DNA of 64,000 nt from Catenaria anguillulae PL171. Its lineage: Eukaryota > Blastocladiomycota > Blastocladiomycetes > Blastocladiales > Catenariaceae. Numbering within the stretch: position 1 is the first letter of the stretch; the number at the start of each line of letters is the position of its first letter. Under the pieces are notes generated by a model. That model saw only the letters and a list, made by a program, of their open reading frames with translations, did not search any database and was not told where the DNA came from. The stretch covers positions 310,001-374,000 of the forward strand of contig MCFL01000001.1 of the NCBI GenBank assembly GCA_002102555.1, read 5' to 3'. The position numbers and the translations under genes are program-made. Shown here in pieces: positions 45,560-55,473 of this stretch.

Positions 45560-46513
45560 CGATGGATCCGACTGACCGCATCTCGTGGAGGCCAAGATGT
45601 GTGTGTTTGTCGCCGTTTGCATGGTGGAGTCGGACGTCAATTTGGTAACGAGCACATGCGCCTCAGCGACAACGGTACCGACCCTGACGAGAAAGTCAAT
45701 GTGGATCTCGATACTATTCTGGACAAAAATGCCAACGCATCTATTGCCAGAAGGCGCCAGGCTACCAGCCCATCAACGTGGCCATCATCGGCAAGGGTCT
45801 CCCATTGAGCTCAGCCGTTTCCCCAGTCCGGCAAGCGGCCGCAGCGGCGATGTGCGCTGTGTACCTACGGCTTGGACCCGCGATCGTTGCACTTGTTCCA
45901 CCAACCGGCGCAAGATCGCCTCCCCTTCGGCAAGCCGTCCAAGGAGTTTGTCATTTCCACCATCACGGATCCGCTCTCGTGGGCGCTTGGACACCACCTG
46001 GACGTCACAACGCTTTCCGCCGCGAGCCTTGCGCTGCTGGCCGTTGGGCCGGCTGGACTTGCTCGCGGAGTTCTACGACGTCTCGGTCGCCAACTCGTGA
46101 CGCCTCTGTGCCCGCCTGGCTCGCGCACACCGTGCAGCCCAGAAGGACCTTGCCGGCCCCGCTGTCTACCACGTGCTCCTGGGCCACACTTGGGGCCACT
46201 ACACGCTCGCTGTCATGGACCTTGTGCCCGAGGTTGAGCAGTCCATCCGCGATGCGCGTCGACAGACCCACGTCCGTTCGCCGTTTACGCACGGCACATG
46301 TTGGTTGCCCTGACCAACAACGAACTGATCTGGTTCAACACACTCATGGATGATTTTGTGCGCTTCCTTGGTGCAGCGGCCTTTGACCCCGTCTCCTTTG
46401 CCCACGTTCGCCACACACCATGCGTCGATGTCCAGCTTGCATGGGCTGGCATGGCACATCTGACTCGGCCGCGCCCGGCCCAAGAACGTGTCCATTTGCG
46501 ATTGACGATTTGA
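45560..46513 (+). pseudogene. Probable pseudogene, family unknown
   Basis: Protein-like segments follow each other on the + strand but in changing frames. They include APGYQPINVAIIGKG (near 45760), LDPRSLHLFHQPAQDRLPFG and VISTITDPLSWALGHHLDV (45870-46010), RLDLLAEFYDVSVANS followed by TGA (to 46100), then VYHVLLGHTWGHYTLAVMDL (46165-46225), and HMLVALTNNELIWFNTLMDD (46298-46355), ending at a stop at 46513. At least three frame changes and one in-frame stop separate them, and no intron boundaries explain all of them. The order and common strand suggest one decayed gene rather than chance. I do not recognise the family. Its 5' end is uncertain; an ATG at 45598 (MCVFVAVCMVESD) is a candidate. 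Confidence 0.4.
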
Positions 46514-47047
46514 GAAAGGAGGATTTGGTGGGCCAAGCAATCCACTTGAATGGACGACAATGCACCTTTCAGTTTTGGATTGGCCGCGGCAAATCGAGTC
46601 GTGTGTGGAAGGTCTTGCTGGTGAGTGAGGGCAGGCTGTGGGCAATGTACGTTGCCATTTCAAACTTCTGCCTGTACTGCACATGTGCATGGATTGATTG
46701 ATTACCAATAAGTCAACTCACACATACTTATCCACATGGATTCCTTTTTCTTTTTCCAGGCAGGAAGCTCGTCGCAACTGCAAGTAACAGTCATGATCTG
46801 GTCAAGGGTCATTCCCATGTGTTTTGTCTGGCTTCTGGCGCTCGAAAGCAAATAAAAGACATTGGTGCTGGATAAGATGCTCTTGGTTCTGGGCCTTGTC
46901 TTGTGCTTCACCCGTCTTCATCCGTAACAAATGAACAACTTTCAAACAAAAGCATCTTTGCGTTGATGTTTGTTAGCCCATGCGAGATGTCCATTTATGC
47001 ATTAGGCTGCCCATCGTACGGGGCAGCGTATTGAACGACGAGCGAAA
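46514..47047. other. Intergenic region
   Basis: About 530 bases between the decayed gene and the stop of the racemase gene. AT-richer than its surroundings. Nothing else is seen. Confidence 0.5.
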
Positions 47048-48211
47048 TCACAACTTTGCCTTGCCATCTCTGACCCTTGCCTGAACCCATTTGTCCACGT
47101 CTTGCCATGACTTGAGAACCCGCTCCTCGCTCATTGCCTCCCATCCTTCATCATTCCCATCGCCGCCGTGACCACTCTTGACCGGCTCAAACCCGACCCC
47201 AGAAAACTTTGGCCACTGGCCATTGGGCACCTCGTCCATGAGGCGCACACCGACCAAACACGCATCTGTGCCCATGCCCACCTGCTCCCACTTGTCGTAC
47301 GCGTGCCTGCGAAATACTTGTTCCAAGACAGGCTTCTTTTCGTCCCACCCTTGCAACACTGACCCTTTGGTCAATTGCGTCATCTCGTCATGCGTTGCCA
47401 TCTCATTTGCCTTGAGCAACCCAATAAACTTTGCATAAAACTGGGGCTCGAGTGCCGCCAGCGACACATACCTGCCCTTGTCGCTCGTCTCATACACGTC
47501 GTAATTGTGCGCCCCCGAATCCAACAAGTTTGCCCCACGTTGGGTGGGATCCAGCAACCCGTGGACTTGAAACGCGCGCAAGAAGGATGCCAAGTACTGT
47601 ACGCCCTGGACCATGTTGATATCCACCAGGGTGCCCGCTCCCGAGTGTTGGCGGGCAATGAGGGCCGCGAGCACGCCAAGCACAAGCATGAGCGATCCGC
47701 CTGCGAAATCGGCCAAAAGGTTGTGTGGAAACGCCGGCTTGGCGCCCTTGCGTCCCAACAGCGACAGAATTCCGCTGAGTGCCAGGTAGTTGAGGTCATG
47801 GCCCGCCATGCGTCCATGCGAGGGCAACGTGCGTGGAAAGCCAACGAGCCGGCCAATGATGAGCCGCGGGTTGTGCTGTTGGATAAAGCCATGCAAGTCT
47901 TTTGTGCCGAGGATGGATTCCAGGACGCCCGGGCGGTACGGGTCAAGTAACACGTCGGCCGAGGCAAGCAGGTGCAGCAGGCGCGCGCGGTCGCGCTTGA
48001 GGTCGAGCTGGACGGCACGCTTGCCGCGCGTGAGAAAGTCGGGGGCGGGCAGGCTGTCCGAGGATGAAGAGGCCGATGGGGGGCGGTCGATGCGGAGAAC
48101 GGAGGCGCCCAGGTCGGAGAGGATCAGGCCGGCAAAGGGGACGGGCGCGAGTCCCGCGAGCTCGATGACGAGGGTGCCAGCAAGAGGGGCGCTTTCACGA
48201 TCGGAAGTCAT
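47048..48211 (-). CDS. Alpha-methylacyl-CoA racemase-like CoA transferase family III enzyme, probably peroxisomal
   Basis: A single-exon gene of 387 residues, the normal size. The start GTLVIELAGLAPVPFAGLIL is typical of the family. The catalytic residues of bacterial MCR and human AMACR are recognisable: His138 in AGHDLNYLALSG, Asp168 in NLLADFAGGS, and the Glu of SLAALEPQFYAKF near 256. GTDACLVGV near the end is another family block. The enzyme would swap the (R) and (S) forms of 2-methyl-branched acyl-CoA for beta-oxidation. The C-terminus is Ala-Lys-Leu, a good peroxisomal PTS1 signal. It is divergent from COG7, with 214 bases between starts. Confidence 0.93.
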   Translation of the reverse strand: MTSDRESAPLAGTLVIELAGLAPVPFAGLILSDLGASVLRIDRPPSASSSSDSLPAPDFLTRGKRAVQLDLKRDRARLLHLLASADVLLDPYRPGVLESILGTKDLHGFIQQHNPRLIIGRLVGFPRTLPSHGRMAGHDLNYLALSGILSLLGRKGAKPAFPHNLLADFAGGSLMLVLGVLAALIARQHSGAGTLVDINMVQGVQYLASFLRAFQVHGLLDPTQRGANLLDSGAHNYDVYETSDKGRYVSLAALEPQFYAKFIGLLKANEMATHDEMTQLTKGSVLQGWDEKKPVLEQVFRRHAYDKWEQVGMGTDACLVGVRLMDEVPNGQWPKFSGVGFEPVKSGHGGDGNDEGWEAMSEERVLKSWQDVDKWVQARVRDGKAKL

Positions 48212-48425
48212 GATGGTGCTGATGCTGAATCTGATGAGTCAAAGCGCACGTTCCCTGGTCCTGGTGGCGTGTCGGATGCGGAGAGGAAGGCCGCCGCCAG
48301 TGGTTCGTGGCCCATTCATGAGAGTATGTGATCATATGAGGGCATGCGACCGTGACGGTATTGACGTTGACATTGACATCCAAATCACTCTCTCAACTTG
48401 AAGCCGATGCACTCCACTCGCCGAC
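48212..48425. promoter_or_regulatory. Probable shared divergent promoter
   Basis: The start codons of the racemase-like gene and COG7 are 214 bases apart on opposite strands, so both promoters lie here. No defined motif is called. Confidence 0.45.
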
Positions 48426-51344
48426 ATGACTGTGACTGTACAGCTGCCCACCGGGCAAAACACTCACACGAACACTCACACTGCGGCCGAATCGGATCCG
48501 CCTGAGGACCACAACGGCCACGGCCAGTCCTCCCAAAGCGCTTCTGCCCCGCCCAGTCACAGTCACACTCACAGTCAGCAGGATGTGGACGCCGCTCTGG
48601 CCGCCGTCATGGCCATGGCCCTGTCCCACACCGACCGATTCGGTGCCGCCAAGCAGCACATCAACAAGTCGCTCGAAGCCGCCACGGCCTCTGCCTCGGC
48701 TACGGCCACGGCTACGGCCACCGCCAAGACAGCCAAGAGCAAGGGCAAAGGCACCCAGGCCAACTTGAGCTTGCACCAAGTCGCCCAAGAGCTGTCGATC
48801 ATTGCAGCCAAGGCTCACGTCAACCACACGCAAGCAACCGCCCAGCTGCCCACTCTGCACGCGCAACTCACGGCCGCCATTGCCCACTCTCCTTCGCTGG
48901 CCACTCCCATCTCCACCCAACTCGAGTCCCTACTGCTGTCCAACCCGACTGCCCACTCGACCGAACCCATCTGCGACCCACAACTCACAGCCAGCCTGTC
49001 GCGCCTCACCTCAACAAGAGCACGCATCGAGTCTGCGCGCGTTGCCCTTGCCGACCTCCGCCGCTGGTCCACGCTCGCATCCACCATTCTCGCTACCGAC
49101 CCGGCAGACGCCGCTCAGGCGTTTGCTGCTGCGCGCGACGACCTCGATCGACTCGCCACCTTCTTGCCCGTCGACGAGCATGAGCGTCGGGTTGGGGTGC
49201 TGGCCGATCTCAAATCGCAGCTTTGGTCACGGATCGCACCCAAACTCGACACGGCGCTGCGTACTGCTTCCTCGAGCAGCGCAGCAGGCGACGTTGCAGC
49301 CTTGTATGCACTTGCCCACAAGATTGGCGCGGGTCAGGAGTTTGTCAAACAGTACTGCACTGTGCGCACTCAAACAATTTCTTCCTCGTCGGCTTCGACA
49401 TCACCCGTGTTGACGGCACTCGCAGATACCATTGAGCACGACCTCGCAACCCTTCCGCTCTTACCACCCGACCGCCTCCCACTCTCGTTGGCATTGCTTG
49501 CCCATGCGCTGACCACGCTCACGTTGCCCGACGACCCGACAGGCGATCCGGCCATCATTCAACGCCTCGACCGGCTCTACTCGCCGACATCCACTCCAGA
49601 ATTCACTCAAGCCATCCACCCGTTGCTCGTACGCATCCACGGCCTGCCTCATCGCTCGTCGCGGCTCGCCCTCGCGGCCATTGACACCTTGTTTGATCGG
49701 ATTCCCCTCACGTCGGCCGATCCAGCTCATATCGACACGGTGTGGCGGTCCCAAGTGATGCCGTCGGCACTGGCGGTCGCAAGCAAAGTCATTGCGCAAC
49801 ACGCAGGCGTGTGCGGTGGGTTGAGGGTCAAGGGCAAGGATGGGTTGAAGGCCACAGTAAGGAGGACGTGGGAGCACATGTGCGCCAGGATTGGCAAGGT
49901 CATGGCAAGGCTGCACCAGTTGCATTCGAGTGTGGCGGGTGCGGGTGGCCAAAGCAAGTTGGTTGTGGTGCCAGAGGTCATGGCTAGGTATGTTGCCGCG
50001 GTGAGTATGGCGGCGGCCGTTTTGGACAAGGCCAAGGTCGTTGAGGCGCAGATGGACGAGTTGGTGCTGCGAGGTGGGGACGGGGTTTGCAGAGTTGTTG
50101 CCGAGTATTTGGCAAGCAAAGAGGGAACGGACGAAGATCAAGCCTTGGGGTTGATTGATTTGACAACAAGTGTGGGCGCCTCTGCACTCAACTATGCGTT
50201 CGAATATCTTCTCGCGCCCGTGACTTTTACCCTCACGCAAACGGTCCTGTCGCCACTGCTCAAGCCTACGTCTGCCCGCGCATCTGCCTCTGCCGCCAAT
50301 CAACCTGCGCGCCCATCCACGCCAATCTCCCGCACTGGTACCCCGCAACCAAGCTCGGCCACGACATCTACCCCGGCCCCGCGCGCAACCATGGTCACGG
50401 CTCTGCCGCAATTCTCGCGCTCGCCAACACCCGCCGCAACTGCTCTGGGCGAATACCTGCTGCAGCTTCCACATCACTTGCACGCGTTTTCAACCACCAC
50501 CAGTGCCGTGCCCGGAGCACGTGCATTCGCATTCACAGACAATATGCAATCCGCACTGGGCAAACTGTGCCAAGTCCCCGATGGCGACCAGACCAGTGCA
50601 GACTTGCTGGAAGCCGTAGTGCTTGTCGCACAACTCTCGCTCGTCCACGCTGTTGCGTCGCGCGCCGATCCACCACACCCCTCCACCTCCTCGCGCAAAT
50701 CGTCTGACGCTGCCAGCACGCACCCTGGCCCACTTGCCAACGCTTCACACGCATCGACCAGTAGCACCGGCGTGTCGCACTCTGCATCCACTGGCCGGCT
50801 CGCATCGCTCGTGTCATCCACCCTATCCGGCCTGCCGTCGTCGCTCAGCATGCGCGCGGGCTTATCCGAAATCACCTCTTCCTCATCTTCGTCTTCCACA
50901 CCGGCATCCGCAACCTCGCCGCGTGTCGGCCGGTCATTTGCCGGCTTGACGTCGCCTGCATCGGACCAAGCCTCAGTGGCCGCCGCCTTGCTTGCACCCA
51001 TGGACACGCTGGCGCGCGAACAGCTCGCGCAAGATCTGGCCTACTTGGGCAATGTGTTTACCGCGCTCGACTGTGTGCCGCGCTGCGAGTGGACGTATGT
51101 CTTGGGGTTGGTGGAGCGCGGGACACCTACGGGCGGGTGGGATGCGAGCCGCGTAGCGAGCGTGTTGGCCGAAGAAGCGGCAATGGACATGGGAAACAAG
51201 ATTCGGGTCGGCAAATTGAGCGAGTTGATGACACGCGCGGCCAAGGCGGACGACCAGGTGGCAAAGTGGTGGGCGCAGGTCGCGCGTGTGGCGGCCAGCG
51301 TGTTTCCGCCAACGGCGGGGGCGGGCGGGCAGGCGGGCAGGTAG
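48426..51344 (+). CDS. COG7: Conserved oligomeric Golgi complex subunit 7
   Basis: A single-exon gene of 972 residues, longer than human COG7 (about 770). The N-terminal 130 residues are His/Ser/Thr/Ala-rich and disordered. The COG7-type helical region then follows: a helix with LSLHQVAQELSIIAAKA, RVALADLRRWSTLAS (the ADKWSTL block of animals), and the block ERRVGVLADLKSQLWSRI with FVKQYCTVR further on. Late blocks include LAQDLAYLGNVFTALD and DMGNKIRVGKLSELMTRAA. COG7 belongs to lobe B of the COG tether, which recycles Golgi glycosyltransferases. Low-complexity inserts (Ser/Thr/Ala) at about residues 600-850 explain the extra length. No introns are needed. Confidence 0.87.
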   Translation: MTVTVQLPTGQNTHTNTHTAAESDPPEDHNGHGQSSQSASAPPSHSHTHSQQDVDAALAAVMAMALSHTDRFGAAKQHINKSLEAATASASATATATATAKTAKSKGKGTQANLSLHQVAQELSIIAAKAHVNHTQATAQLPTLHAQLTAAIAHSPSLATPISTQLESLLLSNPTAHSTEPICDPQLTASLSRLTSTRARIESARVALADLRRWSTLASTILATDPADAAQAFAAARDDLDRLATFLPVDEHERRVGVLADLKSQLWSRIAPKLDTALRTASSSSAAGDVAALYALAHKIGAGQEFVKQYCTVRTQTISSSSASTSPVLTALADTIEHDLATLPLLPPDRLPLSLALLAHALTTLTLPDDPTGDPAIIQRLDRLYSPTSTPEFTQAIHPLLVRIHGLPHRSSRLALAAIDTLFDRIPLTSADPAHIDTVWRSQVMPSALAVASKVIAQHAGVCGGLRVKGKDGLKATVRRTWEHMCARIGKVMARLHQLHSSVAGAGGQSKLVVVPEVMARYVAAVSMAAAVLDKAKVVEAQMDELVLRGGDGVCRVVAEYLASKEGTDEDQALGLIDLTTSVGASALNYAFEYLLAPVTFTLTQTVLSPLLKPTSARASASAANQPARPSTPISRTGTPQPSSATTSTPAPRATMVTALPQFSRSPTPAATALGEYLLQLPHHLHAFSTTTSAVPGARAFAFTDNMQSALGKLCQVPDGDQTSADLLEAVVLVAQLSLVHAVASRADPPHPSTSSRKSSDAASTHPGPLANASHASTSSTGVSHSASTGRLASLVSSTLSGLPSSLSMRAGLSEITSSSSSSSTPASATSPRVGRSFAGLTSPASDQASVAAALLAPMDTLAREQLAQDLAYLGNVFTALDCVPRCEWTYVLGLVERGTPTGGWDASRVASVLAEEAAMDMGNKIRVGKLSELMTRAAKADDQVAKWWAQVARVAASVFPPTAGAGGQAGR

Positions 51345-52109
51345 TGTGTTGTGATTGCTTTTGTGATAGACTCATGATAACATCTTTTTTGCTAGACTGG
51401 TTGTTTTTGCTGGCACTTTTCCGGAGGCGATTGGCTGTGTGATTGCGTGCACGTAATTTGCGACACCCAACACATTGATTGCACACCTGCCATCATGCGT
51501 ATCTTGATGTATTTCATGGAACGACGTTTGGTAGACACTATGCATCTTCGGTGTGAGGATCCAGGTCTCGTTCAGGTTTGCACCAGTGAAGTCGTCCATG
51601 GCTGGTGATGGGTGACGGGTGTGGCACCATAGCGAATACATGCAACTGGTAGGACGCGTCTGAGCCGAGCATGTGAGAAGGAGCGTGTCTACCCCTTTGA
51701 TATGGTGATAGCATTCGTGGCCATGGAAATGGGTGTGAGTGGTGATCCCTGCAAGACGTTTGAGTTCTTTCGGTGCAGTGTCGCGAGGATGTGATCAAAG
51801 TTTGAGCGGCATGTCTCGCGACCAATCGCTGGCTGTCTCACGAATCCCTTTCGCGCAGACAGCCTGGAACGTTACAGGTCTTTGGGTTTGCATGGGCCAA
51901 CCTCGGCGCCTTTCGGCAGACTCGCTCGACGTCGTCCCATCACGAGGGGCTCACTGGCTCAGGATGGGATGTGTTTGGTAAGGAGAGCCGGCTGAATCAG
52001 CGCGGCTTTAAATGTCGTCCGCCCCCCCCTTTTCGACTTTGCAACAAATGCCAACCTATTGACTTGAAATACCTACACCCCAATTACGTTCACGAAAAGG
52101 CTGATCGTT
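51345..52109. other. Intergenic region
   Basis: About 765 bases between COG7 and the small family member at 52110. A run of seven C lies at about 52023. No reading frame I would support. Confidence 0.5.
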
Positions 52110-52880
52110 ATGAATTCCCACCACCACCCGCATCGCTCAGCGCCCATCAAGTCAACCCACCGTCCGTCCCCTGCAATTGAAGCCATGGTGGCTGCCATTG
52201 AAGACCATATTCACGCGCTTGCAGAATACATTCAAGTTGTGTACGACGGAAATGCGAACGCGGCTTTGGATGCAACCGTTGTAACACGGCTTGAAGCAGT
52301 CTCCGAGCAACTCAGTCAGCTCGTCGCTCCAAGTCACCAGCAGCGTGTGGCGGATCCTGCAACAGCTGTACCATCTGTCAGCCCTCCGCCGGGATATGTC
52401 CGAGTGCCCGTTGTCCGTTTGGGTTTGATTCGACTTTTTGCACCACCAATTCCCACGTCTGGCCGTCGACATGATTCTCACCACCAACAAGGTTCCGTTG
52501 CGGAATCGCCTCGCTCGGTCTACAAGCTGCCAGCTGCAGCGCACCAGTCGGGCTCATCTCCTCCAAAGCCAAAACCTATTGTGCCGGCAGACCACGTCAT
52601 TCGTGAGACACCAGCACCGTCGGTCGAATTGCCCCAACAGCCAACTAGCCATTCTCAATCCTCTTCATTCAAGCCTCCTTCTACACCATTCTTCCCTGGC
52701 GCTTGTGTGACAAAGGCCGCGGCAACAGTTGCGTTCAAAGGCAAATCAAGGAGGAAACCGCGTCCGCCTCCTCTTCAAGCATTGGCGAGCTATTTGGCAA
52801 TAGGTCCGCGGGTCGCGGTCGGAGGAGCCGACAGTGATGGCTACACGGCATACCGCCATGAGGGGCATGTGTCGCGGTGA
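52110..52880 (+). CDS. Small protein with the helical module only (Myb-like family)
   Basis: A single frame of 256 residues from the ATG at 52110 (MNSHHHPHRSAPIKSTH). Residues about 23-75 form the helical module, AIEAMVAAIEDHIHALAEYI then VVTRLEAVSEQLSQLV, aligned with the start regions of the genes at 52972, 60189 and 62580. The rest is Pro/Ser-rich with a basic stretch FKGKSRRKPRPPP near the end. No Myb-like domain is present. The stop codon overlaps a good donor (CG|GTGAGT), but only about 90 bases remain before the convergent neighbour's stop at 52972, so a further exon is unlikely. If the module pairs family members, this short form could act as a regulator; that is speculation. Confidence 0.6.
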   Translation: MNSHHHPHRSAPIKSTHRPSPAIEAMVAAIEDHIHALAEYIQVVYDGNANAALDATVVTRLEAVSEQLSQLVAPSHQQRVADPATAVPSVSPPPGYVRVPVVRLGLIRLFAPPIPTSGRRHDSHHQQGSVAESPRSVYKLPAAAHQSGSSPPKPKPIVPADHVIRETPAPSVELPQQPTSHSQSSSFKPPSTPFFPGACVTKAAATVAFKGKSRRKPRPPPLQALASYLAIGPRVAVGGADSDGYTAYRHEGHVSR

Positions 52881-52971
52881 GTGCTTTGAAAGCGAGTAGT
52901 ATTGGTCACTGTTCCGCAATCATGAAAATATCGATATGATGAGTGAAAGAATACACACTGTGCGAAACCTG

Positions 52972-54899
52972 CTATACCATACTTGGACCTCCATCCTTGC
53001 AAAGTGTGTCTGTGCTCGGAAGTTGGTCCCCATCATCCAACCTTGGCCGCTTCCTCGGGCTCCCATCCGCCTCCAATCCAGCACCGTCCCCTCCTTGTGA
53101 ATCCTCTGCATCCTCTCCCTCTATATCCGTCATATCATCCCCGTCGCCCATCAACTCTTCCACATCTTGCGGATCACCAGGCTCCCCCGCTTCACTGGCG
53201 ATTCCATACCCCGGGACGCCTTTTTCCGCCAACATTCGCTTGATCTCGGACATCCTCGGATTACACCCGCGCAACTCATTATACCACTTGAACCTTCCCT
53301 GCTTCAACGTAAATCTGGCCAATCGCCTAGACTCTGTACCCTCGGGCCCATGCAGCTCCCAAATCTTGGGCAGGCCGCGATGCCCACCATGCTCGACCAC
53401 CTGCGCGAACAAGAAATCAATCTCTTCGGGTTTCCAAATGCCGCGTGCGCCTCCGCGACCGCGCTTCTTGCGCGCCGTCTGGTTGGGCTGCGACGAGATG
53501 GGATACGCGGCAAGCAGTTCGGCCTCGGTCTTGTGCTTTTTCGCATTGTGCCATTTGGCTTGCAGTTGCGTGGGGGTGAAGCGGGCAAGTGTTTGCGATT
53601 CGGTGCCGGCGAGGCCGTGGAGCTCGTGAATCAACTTGAATTGGGTGCCGTAATTTGCGACCTGCTGGCACAAAAAGTCAAACTCATTGTCGGTCCAGCG
53701 GCCAGATGCAAGGAAACCGGAGGCGTTGTCGTTGTCGTCGTCGGCGCTATTGGCCTCATCCATCGCCGGTGCCATCGGCACCAGGTTCTCCAACTCTGGT
53801 CTCTGCTTCTTTGCATTGTGCCATTTCGCCTGCAACTGCGTCGTCGTGAACCGTGCCAACGTCTGCGACAGCGTCCCCTCTGGCCCGTGCTCAACCCAGA
53901 TGCGTTTAAACTGCGTTCCATGCATGCCACCTGCTGGCACAGAAACTCAAACTCGTCGTCCGTCCACAGCTTGAACCCCTTACCGAGCGCAGCAGCAGAT
54001 GCGGCGGCGGCCGCTCGTTGCTCGTCAAAAGCCTCGCCAGCACGTGCTGCCTTTTCCGTCCATTCGGCCGCGTCGGCCGCGCTCATGCGCGCGAGCCCGC
54101 GGTGCCATTTCGCAGTGAGTTGCGTCACGGTGAATTCGGCAAGCTGGCGCGATTCCGTGCCGGCCGCCCCGTGCAGGTTGTATATGTGGCGGAAACGAGG
54201 ACCATACTTGGCAACTTGGGCCAGCAAAAGCTTGTACTTTTCGGCGGTCCACACGGCTCGTTGCGGTTGCGGATATGAGGAAGACGATGATGACGAGTGG
54301 TTGGATGATTTGGGCGCATTGTCCGGTCCCGCAGTCGTGTCGATGTTGGCGAATATTGCAGGGGTGCCTGGTGGTACAACTGTGCCGGGCGGGACAATGA
54401 CCCATGACGGGATACTTGATCGCTTCGCAGAGACGGTTGAGAGTAATGGCGACGGTTGTTGAACGTTGTTGGCCGCACCAACGCGAGACGACGATGACGA
54501 CGATACATCCGCAGACGATGAGGACAAGAAGGGGGACAGTGGGAAAGAAGCTGGGGAACCCGCAGGGCGAGCCAATTGTCGTAAAATGTGCATGACTTTG
54601 CCCAGTTTCATTTTGTCCGCGTCGCACATGGCTGTCGCAGGATCTGCTTCCGTCAATGCAAAGTAGTCGACGAGCAATTGGGACGAGTCTTGGAGCATGT
54701 CTGTGATGGCCACTATTGGGTTTGGCACTTGCGCTTGGTTCTGCCGTTGTGTATGGGCATCATTGACAGTCGTTGCAGGTGTCGTGGCTCCCGATGAAGC
54801 AAAAAACGACACACCCACGGGGGAGGCAGGGCTGATTGGGGAAGGAGACATTGCTATGATGGTTGGTGGATTCATATTGCTGAGTGCTTTGACGTGCAT
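52972..54899 (-). CDS. Four-repeat Myb/SANT-like protein, with apparent 1-base deletion
   Basis: Minus-strand gene starting at 54899 (or an ATG at 54875). The helical module at about residues 57-110 reads NPIVAITDMLQDSSQLLVDY. Four Myb-like domains follow: VWTAEKYKLLLAQVAKYG with LHGAAGTESRQLAEFTVTQ; LWTDDEFEFLCQQVA with HGPEGTLSQTLARFTTTQ; RWTDNEFDFLCQQVANYG with LHGLAGTESQTLARFTPTQ; and IWKPEEIDFLFAQVVEHG with LHGPEGTESRRLARFTLKQ. The frame breaks inside domain 2 near 53917-53925: frame 1 runs into nonsense after QQVAC, while the correct continuation (HGTQFKRIW) is in another frame. Adding one base makes domain 2 the same length as domain 3, and the whole 642 residues. Basic stretches KKRGRGGARG and PRKRPRLDD suggest nuclear location and DNA contact. 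Confidence 0.85.
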
Positions 54900-55473
54900 G
54901 CGTGCATAAATACATGTGAATAGAAATTATACTGTGAAGAAGGGCAAGGAGAGAAGCGACAAGTCAAAAGAGAATCGAGCGATCTCAGAATGACCAAACA
55001 ACAAAAAAAGAAAAAGAAAAAGAAAAAATAAAGCCCTTTCCAGACAGACTTCTTGATTGTTGTTTGTGCGTCTTCGATGTTGTTCGTCCTGTTTTCCTTC
55101 CCATCGAGTCACGTGCAATTCATCATGCGATTGCCTGCTCCGAGTCTCTGCTATTCTTGGGTGAGAGCTTGAGCTCATTTTTTCATGGCGGAAATATTTA
55201 GCCCCCCCACAGTAGTGAGACCTCGGCAACCCACACTGCTTGATTCTCATGACCAGTATATACTGTAGCATCAGAGTCTTGAGTTCGGACGAGTTTCGAT
55301 CTCTCTCCGCTGCCGTGGATGACGGGGCAGGAGCGCTGGGGACCGCCTCGCAGAAGAAAAGGGATGCCATCAAGTCATGTAGGCACAAAGAGCAAATAGA
55401 GCGATGATTGGAAAAGAAAAGACACGGCAACCGGCAAAATGGCACACACACCCAATACGACAATACGACAAGC
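54900..55473. other. Intergenic region
   Basis: Promoter of the four-repeat gene plus the 3' UTR of methionine synthase. It contains an A-rich tract with regular G interruptions at about 55001-55031. Nothing else is seen. Confidence 0.5.

Noticed and set aside
53911-53930. A 20-base intron restoring the frame in the four-repeat gene
   Set aside because: Far below fungal minimum intron length, and it would remove conserved residues of the domain.
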